A stretch of 64,000 bases of DNA, taken from contig NZ_VCRA01000012.1 of the NCBI RefSeq assembly GCF_005938385.1, positions 1-64,000 of the forward strand. The letters run 5' to 3'. The first letter of the stretch is position 1. Each line of letters starts with the position of its first letter. The notes under the pieces were generated by a model. The model saw nothing but the letters and a program-made list of their open reading frames with translations. It had not been told where the DNA came from and made no database searches. The position numbers and the translations under genes were made by a program. Positions 24,008 through 33,262 of this stretch are shown one piece after another. Source of the DNA: Paenibacillus mesophilus (GTDB lineage Bacteria; Bacillota; Bacilli; Paenibacillales; NBRC-103111).

Positions 24008-24430
24008 ATGCGCAGAAAAAATTTTCGTGTGAAGCCCCTGACGCCGATAAGTGCCGCTATACGAATAGTACGAATGAATGGGATATTTGTTCAAAGCAGG
24101 GAAACAACGGGACATGTTCATGATCTAGGACCTGATGGAATCAGGTTTGGAACAAAATTGACGTTCCCTCTTCACGTCGAATGCGTACTGGAAATTCGTT
24201 TGCTTATTGCACAGACGGAGTACCAATTCAAGGGGCATATCGTTTGGGGGGTGGAAGGGGAACACGGTAATCAATACGGAGTGAGATTGTTGCATTCCGG
24301 TAATAACAGAAGGCGGTTCGCACAGCATTTGTACGACTGGGCGTTAATGGAACGGCCTGCGGTTCGCCGGTCAATCGAACTCTACGAATTGGCGGTAAGC
24401 AAACGAAGCGATGTGACTCATGGGAGGTAG
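24008..24430 (+). CDS. PilZ-domain protein, probable c-di-GMP receptor
   Basis: The product has 140 residues. An N-terminal RKNFR (RxxxR, residues 3-7) and DLGPDGIRF (DxxxxG region, Ser replaced by Gly) are the two c-di-GMP-contacting motifs of PilZ domains, and the strands FKGHIVWGVE and QYGVRLL complete the barrel. The C-terminal ~35 residues are helical. It is first in the EPS operon and only 4 bp from the Wzz-like gene, suggesting that c-di-GMP controls polymer synthesis or export through this protein. The ribosome site is weak. Confidence 0.8.
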   Translation: MRRKNFRVKPLTPISAAIRIVRMNGIFVQSRETTGHVHDLGPDGIRFGTKLTFPLHVECVLEIRLLIAQTEYQFKGHIVWGVEGEHGNQYGVRLLHSGNNRRRFAQHLYDWALMERPAVRRSIELYELAVSKRSDVTHGR

Positions 24431-24434
24431 CATA

Positions 24435-25199
24435 ATGGATCCGGGATTGAAAGGATATTTGGCCGTCTTACAAAAAAGGTTTTGGATGCTCGCTTTACTC
24501 GTCTGTTTCAGTTGTACGATCGCCGGCATCTACAGTTATTACTTCGTAAAGCCGGTCTACTCGGCCAAAGTGAAACTGATCGTCAACAAAGCTAATGAAG
24601 TTCAAGGTATAGGGAAAGTTTTGGATTTCGGGTCGGTCAATTCCAGTATGATGCTCGTTAATACGTACAAAGAAATTATAAAATCGTCGGCGATTATGGG
24701 GAAAGCAGTCGAAGCTCACCCGGAATTTGATCTTGATGCAGAACAATTGAGCCGGAAAGTTAAGGTGGAAGTCGTGACCAATACACAGGTGCTTACTTTG
24801 ACGGTCATGGATTATTCTCACGAACGTGCGGTCCGAATGGTCAATTCGATTGCCGAGGCGTTTGGGAAGGAAATTATATCCATTATGGGTGTAGACAATG
24901 TCACCATTCTGGATAGGAGTAATATCGGCAACAATACAACTCCCGTAAATACAAATCCGAAACTAAACATTGCGGCGGCATTTATCGTATCGACGTTGTT
25001 GTCTGTAGCTCTCGCATTTGTAATCGAACATTTTGACGAGACCATCAGAACCGAGAGCGATTTGTCAGCCTTGCTGGAAATTCCCTTACTGGCTGCCGTG
25101 CCTCGTATTAAGCGCAAGGACACGAACAGCCGCCAGTTCAATTCAGTATCCAAATCAAGGAAGGCTGGGGAAGCATCCTATGTCGGCATTAACCAATAA
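24435..25199 (+). CDS. Wzz/CapA-type polysaccharide co-polymerase
   Basis: This 254-residue membrane modulator of chain length and kinase activator has a first transmembrane helix around residues 12-35 and a second at ~178-198, with an extracytoplasmic Wzz domain between (SAKVKLIVNKANEV near its start). A short cytoplasmic tail should contact the kinase-like protein encoded next. The start at ATG 24435 follows GGGAGG. The end overlaps the next gene by 20 bp, indicating translational coupling. It is equivalent in position to EpsA/CapA of other Firmicutes. Confidence 0.9.
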   Translation: MDPGLKGYLAVLQKRFWMLALLVCFSCTIAGIYSYYFVKPVYSAKVKLIVNKANEVQGIGKVLDFGSVNSSMMLVNTYKEIIKSSAIMGKAVEAHPEFDLDAEQLSRKVKVEVVTNTQVLTLTVMDYSHERAVRMVNSIAEAFGKEIISIMGVDNVTILDRSNIGNNTTPVNTNPKLNIAAAFIVSTLLSVALAFVIEHFDETIRTESDLSALLEIPLLAAVPRIKRKDTNSRQFNSVSKSRKAGEASYVGINQ

Positions 25200-25848
25200 G
25201 AAGCCTCTACTTTCGTATCTCAATCCCGTTTCACCGATTGCAGAGACGTACAGGTCGTTAAGAGCGAATATTCAATTTTGTTCACTGGATCAGCCGGTCC
25301 GAACGGTTTTGGTCACATCGGCCAAGGGCGGGGAAGGCAAAACAACAACGGCAGCCAATCTTGCTATCTTGTTTGCGGAAGAGAAGAAGCGAGTTTTGTT
25401 AGTGGATGCGGATTTGAGAAATCCTTCGCTTCATCATGTTTTCTCCAGAGCGAACCGTGTCGGAATTACGAACACATTGAGCGACCAATCGGATGTCCAA
25501 GAGGCGATTCAAGATACGTCGATCGATCGTTTGTCTTTATTGACAACGGGACCGATTCCGACAAATCCCGCGGAATTGTTGGCCAAGTTCCGGTTGGAAA
25601 AAACGTTTCGCGAAATCAAGCAAAGTTTCGACATCGTAATTGTCGATTCGCCTCCCGTTCTTCCGGTTACGGATTCGCTGCTGCTGTCTTCCCAATGCGA
25701 CGGAGTCGTACTCGTCCTTCAATCGGGCAAAACGAAGCGGGAAGATGCGAGGAAAACGGTGCAAGCTTTGGAGCTGGCCCAGTGCAGGCTGCTCGGCACG
25801 GTTCTCAATAATAAAAGAACAAAGAGAAGCAAAATGTCCTTCATCTAA
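25180..25848 (+). CDS. BY-kinase-like ATPase (CapB/EpsB type) without tyrosine tail
   Basis: The product has 222 residues. Walker A is SAKGGEGKTTTAANLA (~50-60), Walker A' is VLLVDADLRNP and Walker B is IVIVDSPP, as in bacterial tyrosine kinases that pair with a CapA/Wzz protein. The C-terminus is NNKRTKRSKMSFI: the Tyr cluster normally autophosphorylated at the end is absent. It may regulate assembly by ATP binding only or phosphorylate other targets. Start ATG 25180 lies inside the upstream gene. The frame from 25033 is not used. Confidence 0.88.
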   Translation: MSALTNKKPLLSYLNPVSPIAETYRSLRANIQFCSLDQPVRTVLVTSAKGGEGKTTTAANLAILFAEEKKRVLLVDADLRNPSLHHVFSRANRVGITNTLSDQSDVQEAIQDTSIDRLSLLTTGPIPTNPAELLAKFRLEKTFREIKQSFDIVIVDSPPVLPVTDSLLLSSQCDGVVLVLQSGKTKREDARKTVQALELAQCRLLGTVLNNKRTKRSKMSFI

Positions 25849-26015
25849 AGCAGCTTTCTTCAATGCGATGGATGGACGCTTCACAGGTAATGTCTACTGC
25901 ACCTTTATCACTGTAGGCACTCGACCATGCTGTGGGCGGCAATCGCCTTAGACGTAGATCGTCAGTGGTGTGGTGTGAGGATGGGTTGAATGCCCTTATA
26001 CGAAGATATGTTGTT

Positions 26016-26064
26016 AAAAGAATCCGCTGGATCGTTTTGACGGAAAGATCCAGTCGGTTCTTTT
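26016..26064 (+). terminator. Hairpin with T-run between the kinase-like and dehydratase genes
   Basis: AAAAGAATCCGCTGGATC (26016-26033) and GATCCAGTCGGTTCTTTT (26047-26064) pair with a few mismatches, ending in TTTT. In the 259-bp gap it probably lowers read-through to the downstream biosynthetic genes. The rest of the gap (25849-26015) shows nothing recognisable. Confidence 0.65.
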
Positions 26065-26107
26065 GATAATATGGAAGGTTCAGCCGAACCTAAAATGGAG
26101 GAATGTT

Positions 26108-27958
26108 ATGAGCTTCAATAAACGATTGTCTGCGCTGCTCGTGACGGATACAGCTTTTGTAGTAGTCAGCGTACTAACATCGTACTTGCTTCACTACAAT
26201 TGGATCGTCGCTGAACGGCTGTTCGAGTGGACCGTTTACACCGTCGTATCGGTTATCGTGTGCACACTGGGGTTGGCCTACTTCAAGCTGTACAACCGGG
26301 TATGGCAATACGCAAGCGTCGGGGAATTGTTGACTGTAATCAAGGCCGTATCGATTTCGTGCATGATCTCGTACGGGATCAGCATTGCTGTTATTGGGGA
26401 AATCATCCCTGCGGCGCTGCTTGTGCGGCACTTTGAAACTTTGCTTCTTCTGGTCGGAGGAAGCCGCTTTGCTTGGAGAGTGTATCGGGACTCCCGCTTA
26501 AGGAAAAAATCGGCACAGCGCAGAGCTCTCATTATCGGTGCGGGGGATTGCGGAACGCTTGTCGCAAAAGAGTTGAAATCCGATTATAACACTCGGATCG
26601 ATCCGGTTGCTTTCATCGATGATGATGTTAACAAAAATCGGCTGCAAGTGCTGGGGATTCCGATTTTTGGGGGGAGGGAGAAAATTCCGGAAGCAGTCGA
26701 ACAATTACAAATTGACGACATTATTATCGCCGTCCCCTCCGTCTCCAAAAAAGAGACATCCAAAATTATCGAAGTTTGCAAATCGACAAAAGCCCAGTTG
26801 AAAATCATTCCGAGAATCGGGGATTTAGTCAGCGGGAACGTTACGGTCAAAGAAATCCGCAATGTGGAAGTGGAAGATCTGCTCGGCAGAGAAGCGATTC
26901 ATATTGATTTGAAAGTAATAGCCAACTACGTAACGAACAAGACCGTATTGGTGACGGGGGCAGGCGGTTCCATAGGTTCCGAGCTTTGCAGACAGCTGGC
27001 GCGGTTCAAGCCCAAGCTTCTGTTGCTTCTTGGACAAGGAGAGAACAGCATCTATGCAATTGAAATGGAGCTTCGGCGAACATTTCCGGAACAACAGATC
27101 GACACCTTAATCGCCAATGTACAAGACAGGGAGCGCATCGATGCGGTCTTCGCGCAATTTAAACCGCAAGTTGTGTTTCATGCCGCAGCCCATAAGCACG
27201 TACCTCTCATGGAGCGAAATCCGGCCGAAGCGATTAAAAATAACGTATTCGGAACAAAAAACGTCGCCGATAGCGCCGATAAGTATGAAGCGGAACGGTT
27301 CGTGCTCATCTCGACCGACAAGGCCGTAAATCCTACAAGTGTCATGGGAACGACGAAACGGATCGCAGAAATGTATATTCAAAGCTTAAAAACTTCCAGC
27401 AGGACTAAATTCGCAGCCGTCCGCTTCGGAAACGTGCTTGGAAGCAGGGGAAGCGTCATTCCCAAGTTCAAGGAACAAATTATGGCCGGTGGACCCGTTA
27501 CGGTAACCCATCCCGACATGATTCGGTATTTCATGACTATACCGGAAGCAGTCCAACTTGTTATTCAAGCGGGCGCTATCGTCGATGGCGGCGAAGTATT
27601 TATTCTGGACATGGGCGAGCCTGTCAAAATACTCGATTTGGCCAAAGACTTGATCCGCCTATCCGGTTTTGAACCAAACGTAGACATCGAAATCACATAT
27701 ACCGGTATTCGTCCCGGCGAGAAGCTGTACGAGGAGCTGCTGACCAGCGAAGAAGGATTGACCTCTACGAAACATAATCGGATTTATATCGGTAAGCCTG
27801 CCAGTATTGAACGCGCGCTCTTCGAGACGGAACTGGCGCGGCTGTATAAGGTGATTGGCCGAGAGGCCGCCGAAGTGAAAGATACGCTTCGAATGGTTGT
27901 GCCTTCTTACCATAACGGTGCGGAGTCCAACCGGAAAGAATTAATATCCGTGGGGTAA
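26108..27958 (+). CDS. Membrane nucleoside-diphosphate-sugar 4,6-dehydratase (PglF/EpsC/CapD type)
   Basis: The product has 616 residues. Four N-terminal transmembrane helices (~10-115) and a Rossmann-like domain with LIIGAGDCGTLVAKEL precede a PF02719 SDR domain starting VLVTGAGGSIGSELCRQL. The catalytic region is STDKAVNPTSVMGTTKR, with Met in place of the SDR tyrosine, as in UDP-GlcNAc 4,6-dehydratases. With the downstream aminotransferase and acetyltransferase it should make UDP-N,N'-diacetylbacillosamine. The start at ATG 26108 follows ATGGAGGA. Confidence 0.9.
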   Translation: MSFNKRLSALLVTDTAFVVVSVLTSYLLHYNWIVAERLFEWTVYTVVSVIVCTLGLAYFKLYNRVWQYASVGELLTVIKAVSISCMISYGISIAVIGEIIPAALLVRHFETLLLLVGGSRFAWRVYRDSRLRKKSAQRRALIIGAGDCGTLVAKELKSDYNTRIDPVAFIDDDVNKNRLQVLGIPIFGGREKIPEAVEQLQIDDIIIAVPSVSKKETSKIIEVCKSTKAQLKIIPRIGDLVSGNVTVKEIRNVEVEDLLGREAIHIDLKVIANYVTNKTVLVTGAGGSIGSELCRQLARFKPKLLLLLGQGENSIYAIEMELRRTFPEQQIDTLIANVQDRERIDAVFAQFKPQVVFHAAAHKHVPLMERNPAEAIKNNVFGTKNVADSADKYEAERFVLISTDKAVNPTSVMGTTKRIAEMYIQSLKTSSRTKFAAVRFGNVLGSRGSVIPKFKEQIMAGGPVTVTHPDMIRYFMTIPEAVQLVIQAGAIVDGGEVFILDMGEPVKILDLAKDLIRLSGFEPNVDIEITYTGIRPGEKLYEELLTSEEGLTSTKHNRIYIGKPASIERALFETELARLYKVIGREAAEVKDTLRMVVPSYHNGAESNRKELISVG

Positions 27959-27964
27959 AGATAC

Positions 27965-29428
27965 ATGTCGTTGAAAGCTGCCGCGATACAGGGTGTAAAA
28001 TGGACGGCCCTATCTTCGATCCTGATCATCGGACTTCAGTTCGTTCAAATATCGGTCGTCTCCAAGCTGCTCGGTCCGGCTTCATTTGGCCTGATGGGGA
28101 TGGTTATGGTCGTAATCGGCTTTGCCCAGGCGTTCTCGGATATGGGACTTTCCAGTGCGATTATCCAACGGAAAGACTTGACTCGAGAACAACTGTCCAG
28201 TTTGTATTGGCTTAATTTGATCAGCGGATTTGCCGTTTTCATGATCGTCTTGTCCATCAGGCCGATCATCATAAGTTTCTATAGAAGTCCGGAGTTGAAC
28301 GAGCTGCTGATTTGGGCCTCGTTTATTTTTTTGATTACTCCGCTGGGGCAACAATTTCAGATGCTGTTTCAAAAGGAATTGCGGTTCAACTTGATCTCGA
28401 AAGTCACGATTGCTGCCGCAATCGCCGGAACGACTGTAACGATCGCCGCAGCCTATTCCGGATACGGCGCATTGTCTCTTGTATGGGGTCAATTGGTCAA
28501 TTCTTCAGTCGCCTCGGTATCGTTCGCTTGTCTTGGCTGGAGGACTTGGCGGCCTAAAGCGATCTTTGCATTTCGCCATATTAAAGGATTCATCGGTTTC
28601 GGACTGTACCGTACCGGCGAATACACGGTCACGTACTTTAACAACAACTTGGATAACATTATAATCGGCCGATTGTTGGGGGCGGAAGCGCTCGGATATT
28701 ATACGATAGCATACAACTTGGTTATTATTCCGCTTGCCAAAATCAATCCGATCATCAATCGCGTCGCTTTCCCCGTATTCTCCCAAGTACAGGATGATAC
28801 GGAGAGATTAAAACGCGGTTATTTCCAGACGCTGCGGGCTATCGGACTGATCAACTTCCCTATTTATTTGGGAATGGCGGTCGTTTCGCCAACCTTGGTG
28901 ATGGTTCTTTTTGGAGAGGGTTGGACTTCCAGCATTTTAATTTTGCAGGTGTTGTGCGGAGTCGGGATGTTGAGATGCATAGCCAATCCTGCCGGTTCTC
29001 TCGTGTTAGCCAAAGGAAGGGCCGAATTGTCATTCAAATATAATTTGGCCAAAACGGTTATACAAATTCCGTGCATATGGCTGGGTGCGTGGACGGCCGG
29101 TCTCGTGGGGGCCGCCGTTTCGTTTCTGTTATTAAAAATAGTGTACTTCTTTGTGAATTATTTGGTTGTTATCCGCGGTATGCTTGGGCCGTGTTTTCGC
29201 TCGTTTGTCTCGTGCTTTACCGCTGCTTTCGCGATGAGTACCGTCATGGCGGGTATGACATGGTTGACGGGTTCGTACTTGCCTGTCCATTCGAATGTTC
29301 TGATGCTGGGCGTCCAAGTTACAGTGGGAGCGATTATTTATTTGGCGTTGAATATTATGTTCCGCAAACAATCGGTTGATTTACTGCGCAGACCGGCAGT
29401 GCAGGCGGCACAGTCCAATGAATCGTAG
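27965..29428 (+). CDS. Wzx-type polysaccharide flippase (MOP superfamily)
   Basis: This 487-residue integral membrane protein has about 12-14 hydrophobic helices. The N-terminal KWTALSSILIIGLQFVQI and LGPASFGLMGMVMV are typical of WzxC/TuaB-like MOP exporters. It should flip the undecaprenyl-diphosphate-linked repeat unit across the membrane. It starts 6 bp after the dehydratase stop and overlaps the next gene by 11 bp. Confidence 0.9.
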   Translation: MSLKAAAIQGVKWTALSSILIIGLQFVQISVVSKLLGPASFGLMGMVMVVIGFAQAFSDMGLSSAIIQRKDLTREQLSSLYWLNLISGFAVFMIVLSIRPIIISFYRSPELNELLIWASFIFLITPLGQQFQMLFQKELRFNLISKVTIAAAIAGTTVTIAAAYSGYGALSLVWGQLVNSSVASVSFACLGWRTWRPKAIFAFRHIKGFIGFGLYRTGEYTVTYFNNNLDNIIIGRLLGAEALGYYTIAYNLVIIPLAKINPIINRVAFPVFSQVQDDTERLKRGYFQTLRAIGLINFPIYLGMAVVSPTLVMVLFGEGWTSSILILQVLCGVGMLRCIANPAGSLVLAKGRAELSFKYNLAKTVIQIPCIWLGAWTAGLVGAAVSFLLLKIVYFFVNYLVVIRGMLGPCFRSFVSCFTAAFAMSTVMAGMTWLTGSYLPVHSNVLMLGVQVTVGAIIYLALNIMFRKQSVDLLRRPAVQAAQSNES

Positions 29429-30578
29429 CTATGGGGTGAGTCTGATTCGTAAAAAAGTGGTTCTGATCGCACCGTTTCCAACTTCGGATAAGCCTGCCAG
29501 TTATTCTTATGTGAAAACAAGGGTCGAAGCTTTGAAAGATACGCATGATATCTCGGTCATTCAAGTGAACATAAGCGATCGGGTGCAGAATGGCATAACC
29601 CGTTTGGATGAAGATGGATATGCGGTATACCGGATCGACGTAAAGTATTGGAATGTGCGCCACATCGGTTTCTTTTATCACCAATTGAAGATCAAGAAGG
29701 CGATGTTGGAATTGCTGCTCCAATTGAAGCCCGATTTGATTCACGTGCACTTCTCCCAGTATTACAGCTGGATTGCTCTGGAAATCTCCAAGAAGATGAA
29801 AATACAGCTTTACATTACGGAGCACGCCTCTCACTTCGAACAAAGCACAAGGAGATTTTGGGTCGGTCCTCGTATTCGCAAGGCCCTTCATGAAGCGGAT
29901 AGACTGTTTGCGGTAAGCGATTCGTTGCGGCGGACGATGCAAAAGTGCGTATCTCGTGAAATAGAAGTAAAACCTAACATTGTGAACACTGCTATTTTTA
30001 CTTTGAAACCGGAACATGTTCCTCGTGAGCCTATTATAAAACTAATAACGGTCGGGTCTTTGGACCATGGGGATAAAAAAGGTTATGAGCTGCTTCTCCG
30101 GGCTCTTGGCGAGCTGCGAAACGATTATCCTCACTTTAGGCTGCTTATCGTCGGGGAAGGACCGAATCGCGGGAAGCTGGAAAAGATGATTGGCAGCTAT
30201 CATTTAAGCGACAATGTCCGTTTGACGGGAAGTATACCGAACGATCAGTTAGCCGGGTATTATCATGATGCCGATCTCTATGTCTCCAGCAGCAGAATCG
30301 AAACGTTCGGCGTAGTGTTAATCGAAGCGATGAGCTGCGGATTGCCGGTATTAGCCACGAAATCGGGAGGGCCCGAGACGTTGATTCGAACAGAGTCGGG
30401 GCTGCTGGTTGAGAAGGAATCGTGGCAATCCTTATATGAAGGTCTGAAGGTCATGTTGGGCCGCCTCGATTCCTACAAGCCCGAGACAATTCGTCAACAT
30501 GTCGTAGACTTTTATTCGGTTGAAGTATACAAATCGACCATGACGAGAGTTTATGACGGTTTGCTTGCTTCGAGATGA
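29418..30578 (+). CDS. Family 4 glycosyltransferase
   Basis: The product has 386 residues from ATG 29418; GTG 29436 is an alternative and neither has a strong ribosome site. It is a GT-B fold protein, with a DLIHVHFSQYYSW loop in the N-domain and KLITVGSLDHGDKKG at the start of the C-domain. The EX7E motif is ETFGVVLIE followed by AMSCGLPVLATKSGGPE. It is cytoplasmic and adds one sugar to the lipid-linked repeat unit. Confidence 0.88.
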   Translation: MNRSYGVSLIRKKVVLIAPFPTSDKPASYSYVKTRVEALKDTHDISVIQVNISDRVQNGITRLDEDGYAVYRIDVKYWNVRHIGFFYHQLKIKKAMLELLLQLKPDLIHVHFSQYYSWIALEISKKMKIQLYITEHASHFEQSTRRFWVGPRIRKALHEADRLFAVSDSLRRTMQKCVSREIEVKPNIVNTAIFTLKPEHVPREPIIKLITVGSLDHGDKKGYELLLRALGELRNDYPHFRLLIVGEGPNRGKLEKMIGSYHLSDNVRLTGSIPNDQLAGYYHDADLYVSSSRIETFGVVLIEAMSCGLPVLATKSGGPETLIRTESGLLVEKESWQSLYEGLKVMLGRLDSYKPETIRQHVVDFYSVEVYKSTMTRVYDGLLASR

Positions 30579-30610
30579 AGTATAACTATAACGTTCAATA
30601 GGTGGTAGAT

Positions 30611-31900
30611 TTGGAACATATACCGGCATTTAAAAAATATGACTACCCGGTACTGCAGCAAGACAAATTATCGCTTCCATTGGCTGGGTTAATCGAAGGA
30701 ATCTATATCGTATTTCTTGCCGTCATATCGCTGGACTCCGGTGCTTACGATAAATTGCTGGGAAAGTCGATCGCTGAATTCGTTATGCCCTATATGATGT
30801 TATTGCTGCTGCCGTTTATGATGATGAGTCGTAGAGGCGCTTCATACCGCGGAACCGTATACCTGTTGTTTTGTTCTATCCTCGTATGGGCGTTGTCATC
30901 GGTAGCATGGTCCAATGTGAGATTTGATCTGGAGTTAATCGTATATCCGCTTTACATGACATGGTTATCGGTGACGATAGCCTATTTATTTACGTACGGC
31001 GTTACATTCCGGGATAGCCGTTGGGAACATGTTGCAACTCGCATGGCGTGGATGTTGACAGCGGTATTTCTGTACTACCTGTACAAGTATTCCTTGTTGC
31101 CCGGAGGAATCGGCGGACTTACCGAGCATAGACTTCAAGGGACACTGGGAGGGGCGGCAGTCATCCATTTTCTGATGATCCCCGTACTGGCTATTCATTT
31201 GGCGAATGCATCCATCAAAAACAGCAAATGGATTCAGTCGGTTTCATGGGCGGGGGTTTTCATAGTTGTCATGCTCATCATGTTAACCGGTTCGAGGGCC
31301 GGATTGCTATGTATGCTTCTGATGGTTGCCATTGTTTTCTTCTCGACGAAAAGGTCGGTTACTTCCTATCTGCTCACGGCTGCTCTTGGAGTGGGCATCT
31401 TTATCGCGATCAGCTCCCTTATTTCATTCGAGCGGCTGGAGAACTTGGAGGATTCATCCAGGGAGATGACCTATGCAACCGGATGGAAGTATGCGACAAC
31501 CTCGCTTACAACATTCGTATTCGGCAACGGATACGGCAGCGTGTGGCCTTGGTATGCGGTAGAAACGGAAAAGTTGTTCGGGATCCGCTCCGAGATGCAA
31601 TCTACCGAGATGGGCGTCACGCTTTATCACCCCCATTCTTTGCTGCTCGGGTTATTAACGGAACTGGGTGTACTATCGGTCCTGGCGTTTATAGGGATCG
31701 TTATCGTCCTTCTTCGTGTCTACTCTAGAGCGGGCAAGAGCAACGACCCGTTGAGACGATATTTGGCGCTAGGCATATTGTGCACCTTGCCAGCCACCGT
31801 GATGGATTTTTATTTGTTTAAATCATGGGACATGGCTGTCATCTGGTGGACTTTTTTATTTTTGGCGATTGCCGTCCCGAAGGAAAGGAAATCCGGATGA
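30611..31900 (+). CDS. Wzy-type polysaccharide polymerase / O-antigen ligase family
   Basis: The product has 429 residues with about ten or more transmembrane helices. A large loop and LTGSRAGLLCMLLM match the Wzy_C/WaaL signature. It should polymerise flipped repeat units outside the membrane. I place the start at TTG 30611 because AGGTGG (30600-30605) fits it; GTG 30602 is the alternative. The stop overlaps the next gene by the ATGA arrangement. Confidence 0.85.
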   Translation: MEHIPAFKKYDYPVLQQDKLSLPLAGLIEGIYIVFLAVISLDSGAYDKLLGKSIAEFVMPYMMLLLLPFMMMSRRGASYRGTVYLLFCSILVWALSSVAWSNVRFDLELIVYPLYMTWLSVTIAYLFTYGVTFRDSRWEHVATRMAWMLTAVFLYYLYKYSLLPGGIGGLTEHRLQGTLGGAAVIHFLMIPVLAIHLANASIKNSKWIQSVSWAGVFIVVMLIMLTGSRAGLLCMLLMVAIVFFSTKRSVTSYLLTAALGVGIFIAISSLISFERLENLEDSSREMTYATGWKYATTSLTTFVFGNGYGSVWPWYAVETEKLFGIRSEMQSTEMGVTLYHPHSLLLGLLTELGVLSVLAFIGIVIVLLRVYSRAGKSNDPLRRYLALGILCTLPATVMDFYLFKSWDMAVIWWTFLFLAIAVPKERKSG

Positions 31901-33246
31901 ATATTTTACTGATCAGCTACCATTATTCTCCCGCTATGGTACCCAGAGCGTTCCGTTGGAATGCGATCGCGGAGCGTTGGGCTCGCGATGGCCATCGAAT
32001 TGATGTCATATGTTCATGGAAACCCGGATTCACCCGGGAAGAGCAGATTCATGGTGTTCGTGTAATCCGCACGGGGGGGACGGTCTCGGAGAAATTGAGA
32101 TCCAAATTACGTTCATCCGCAGAAGAGGGAAACCAATTGCCTGGAGCGGACTCATCGGGAAGAACGGCCTCAAGAAAAAAGATCGTACGAGTCCTTAAAT
32201 TTGCCCATGATATGACTTGGAAAAAAATGTACTGGCCGGATTTTGCATGCCTGTGGCATATATCGGCATGGCGAAAAGCAAAACGGCTAATGAGCGATGC
32301 GCGTTACGATGCCGTGATTTCGGTATCGCATCCGTTTTCCAGTCATTTGACCGGCGTTCGGTTGAAAAAAAAGTGGCCGGAGCTTAGTTGGATCGTCGAT
32401 ATCGGTGATCCTTTCTATTTTCACTCGATGCCGACGAATAATCGGTTGTTATACAACGGCATCAATTACTGGGCGGAACGCGGGGTATTGAAGCGAGCCG
32501 ATTATGTCGTATTGAATACGGAACAAACGAAAGAAATGTACAGATCTACATTTCAAATGGAGCCGTCAAAGATGCGCGTAAGTCCGCCCCTGGTTTCTAC
32601 GCCAAATACAGACCTAATCCTTCCGGTACAACAGCCGGGCGAGCGATTGCGGTTCATATTTATCGGGACGCTCTATCGGGATATTCGTAATCCGCAAGCT
32701 TTGTTAAAGTGGTTCGAAGCTCTGTATCGAGACATGCAGGGAAACGTCGAACTTCATTTCTATGGAAATGTCGGCGACTGCGCGGAATATTTCGAGCCGT
32801 ATGGACGATATAAGGACGAAACATTATTCGTTCATGGGCTGGTACCGCGTGAACAAGCGTATTCGGCGATGATCGGAGCCGATATTCTCGTCAATATCGG
32901 CAACAAAACGCCTGATCTGCTGCCCAGCAAGCTGGTTGAATATGCGAGCACCGGCAAGCCGATCTTCAATCTGGTCAGTATACCGGACGATAGCTCCGTT
33001 GAATTTTTCCGGACTTACCACGATGTCATTCATGTTCTTGAAGATGAGCTGACTGTGAACGCGGATATTAGGGGAAAAATTGTTCACTGGATTCATAATC
33101 GTCCTTCGTTCGAACCGAATCGGTTGAAACAATTCATGAACCAGTTTTCAGTGGAAACGATAGCCGAACAATATGAATCGCTGCTCATGTCTTCCGCTGC
33201 GGAAAGAAACCGGAATCGAGCCGTCCGGCCCACGGCTACTTATTGA
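31897..33246 (+). CDS. GT4-like glycosyltransferase
   Basis: The product has 449 residues. An N-terminal ILLISYHYSPAMVPRAFRW begins a GT-B N-domain, LRFIFIGTLYRDIRNP starts the C-domain, and LLPSKLVEYASTGKPI occupies the position of the acceptor/donor loop. The strict EX7E motif is degenerate. Coupled to the upstream polymerase gene by ATGA overlap. The sugar added is unknown. Confidence 0.82.
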   Translation: MNILLISYHYSPAMVPRAFRWNAIAERWARDGHRIDVICSWKPGFTREEQIHGVRVIRTGGTVSEKLRSKLRSSAEEGNQLPGADSSGRTASRKKIVRVLKFAHDMTWKKMYWPDFACLWHISAWRKAKRLMSDARYDAVISVSHPFSSHLTGVRLKKKWPELSWIVDIGDPFYFHSMPTNNRLLYNGINYWAERGVLKRADYVVLNTEQTKEMYRSTFQMEPSKMRVSPPLVSTPNTDLILPVQQPGERLRFIFIGTLYRDIRNPQALLKWFEALYRDMQGNVELHFYGNVGDCAEYFEPYGRYKDETLFVHGLVPREQAYSAMIGADILVNIGNKTPDLLPSKLVEYASTGKPIFNLVSIPDDSSVEFFRTYHDVIHVLEDELTVNADIRGKIVHWIHNRPSFEPNRLKQFMNQFSVETIAEQYESLLMSSAAERNRNRAVRPTATY

Positions 33247-33262
33247 AGGAGAGTGCGTTAGT

